From: Bacillota bacterium
Lineage (GTDB): Bacteria; Bacillota; Clostridia; Acetivibrionales; DTU013
Length of the DNA stretch: 40,473 nt
Assembly (NCBI GenBank): GCA_023412665.1
Contig: JAEZCA010000067.1
Coordinates: forward strand, 1-40,473
Direction of reading: 5' to 3'
Shown here: in pieces, positions 40,280 through 40,473 of the stretch
Numbering within the stretch: position 1 is the first letter of the stretch
Layout: each line of letters starts with the position of its first letter
The notes under the pieces: model-generated
What the model saw: only the letters and a program-made list of their open reading frames with translations
Database searches by the model: none
What the model was told of the DNA's origin: nothing
Program-made: the position numbers and the translations under genes

Positions 40280-40473
40280 GACAGTTTTCAATCAAGGGCA
40301 GTAGTAGGGTGTCAAGATGGATGAATTTTCGATTAAGGGCAGCAGTAGGGCGTCTAAGTGGATGAATTTTCAATTAGGGGCAGCAGTAGGGCGGCTAGGT
40401 GGATGAATTTTCAATTAAGGGCAGCAGTAGGGCGTCTAAGTGGATGAATTTTCAATTAAGGGTAGCAGTAGGG
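40280..40473. repeat. 41-bp tandem repeat array, cut by the window end
   Basis: Units begin at 40280 (degenerate), 40321, 40362, 40403 and 40444, a constant 41-base period. Each unit has ATGAATTTTCAATTAAGGGC then AGCAGTAGGGCG and a variable CTAAGTGG. The later units are nearly identical. A period of 41 is not a multiple of three, so it does not encode a protein repeat. No unique spacers are present, so it is not a CRISPR. The array continues beyond the window. Confidence 0.92.

Noticed and set aside
40170..40373. 67-codon minus-strand frame
   Set aside because: It spans the serA terminator and the 41-bp repeats, whose period would shift the frame in every unit.
40280..40473. CRISPR array
   Set aside because: The whole 41-base unit is repeated; there are no unique spacers and no cas genes.

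Overview
The window reads as a chromosomal stretch of a Gram-positive clostridial (Bacillota, class Clostridia) genome. The reasons are strong AGGAGG-type ribosome binding sites, a T-box leader, a c-di-AMP (ydaO/yuaA) riboswitch, a glycine riboswitch, a DivIVA-like protein, a stand-alone ANTAR regulator, a Bacillus-type Fe-S PurF, and a BadF/HgdB-type activase locus typical of anaerobes. I cannot name the genus. No tRNA, rRNA, CRISPR, prophage or transposase gene is visible. Most genes are housekeeping.

Layout. 1-5.5 kb: class II fructose-bisphosphate aldolase with a clear terminator, a three-gene 2-hydroxyacyl-CoA dehydratase/activase-like cluster whose first gene carries an in-frame palindromic repeat insertion, then a secreted SIMPL protein. 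5.5-7.1 kb: a c-di-AMP riboswitch with its terminator, about 350 nt without a clear gene, then a dapB homologue. 7.2-11.2 kb (minus strand): alpha-glucan phosphorylase followed by a DD-carboxypeptidase homologue whose SxxK and KTG motifs are degenerate. 11.5-15.5 kb: small membrane protein, membrane-anchored phosphodiester-glycosidase (NAGPA) protein overlapping an anchored extracytoplasmic protein, thioredoxin with a CNPC site, DivIVA-like coiled coil. 15.6-17.6 kb: T-box leader controlling an Lrp/AsnC regulator and an aminotransferase resembling the Bacillus AlaR-AlaT pair. 17.7-25 kb: ANTAR regulator, prfB with programmed +1 frameshift, TIGR01212-type radical SAM protein, guaA, DUF368 membrane protein, NCS2 purine permease. 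25.2-31.8 kb: purE-purF-purM-purN-purH-purD. 31.9-33.7 kb: nadD, yqeK, a small anchored protein. 33.7-36.8 kb: TrmB-family regulator with a palindromic operator, lysA, and on the minus strand a secreted stalk/NPCBM protein. 37-40 kb: strong promoter, glycine riboswitch, class V aminotransferase and serA. The window ends inside a 41-bp tandem repeat array.

How the genes work together. Purine metabolism dominates the centre: permease, de novo IMP enzymes and GMP synthase, without purC, purL, purQ or purS here. Amino-acid supply is controlled at RNA level (T-box for the probable alanine aminotransferase, glycine riboswitch for serine/glycine synthesis), and dapB and lysA serve lysine and peptidoglycan precursor synthesis.

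The most interesting signals are not a single new system. They are the GGGGACGGTTCTCAC palindrome family, with one cluster forming an in-frame gene insertion; a second dispersed repeat of about 100 bp with two intergenic copies; low-complexity insertions in loops of several conserved proteins; an orphan-looking c-di-AMP riboswitch; a predicted pseudo-DD-peptidase; a His-to-Asp change at a catalytic PurH motif; and the 41-bp minisatellite at the right edge.
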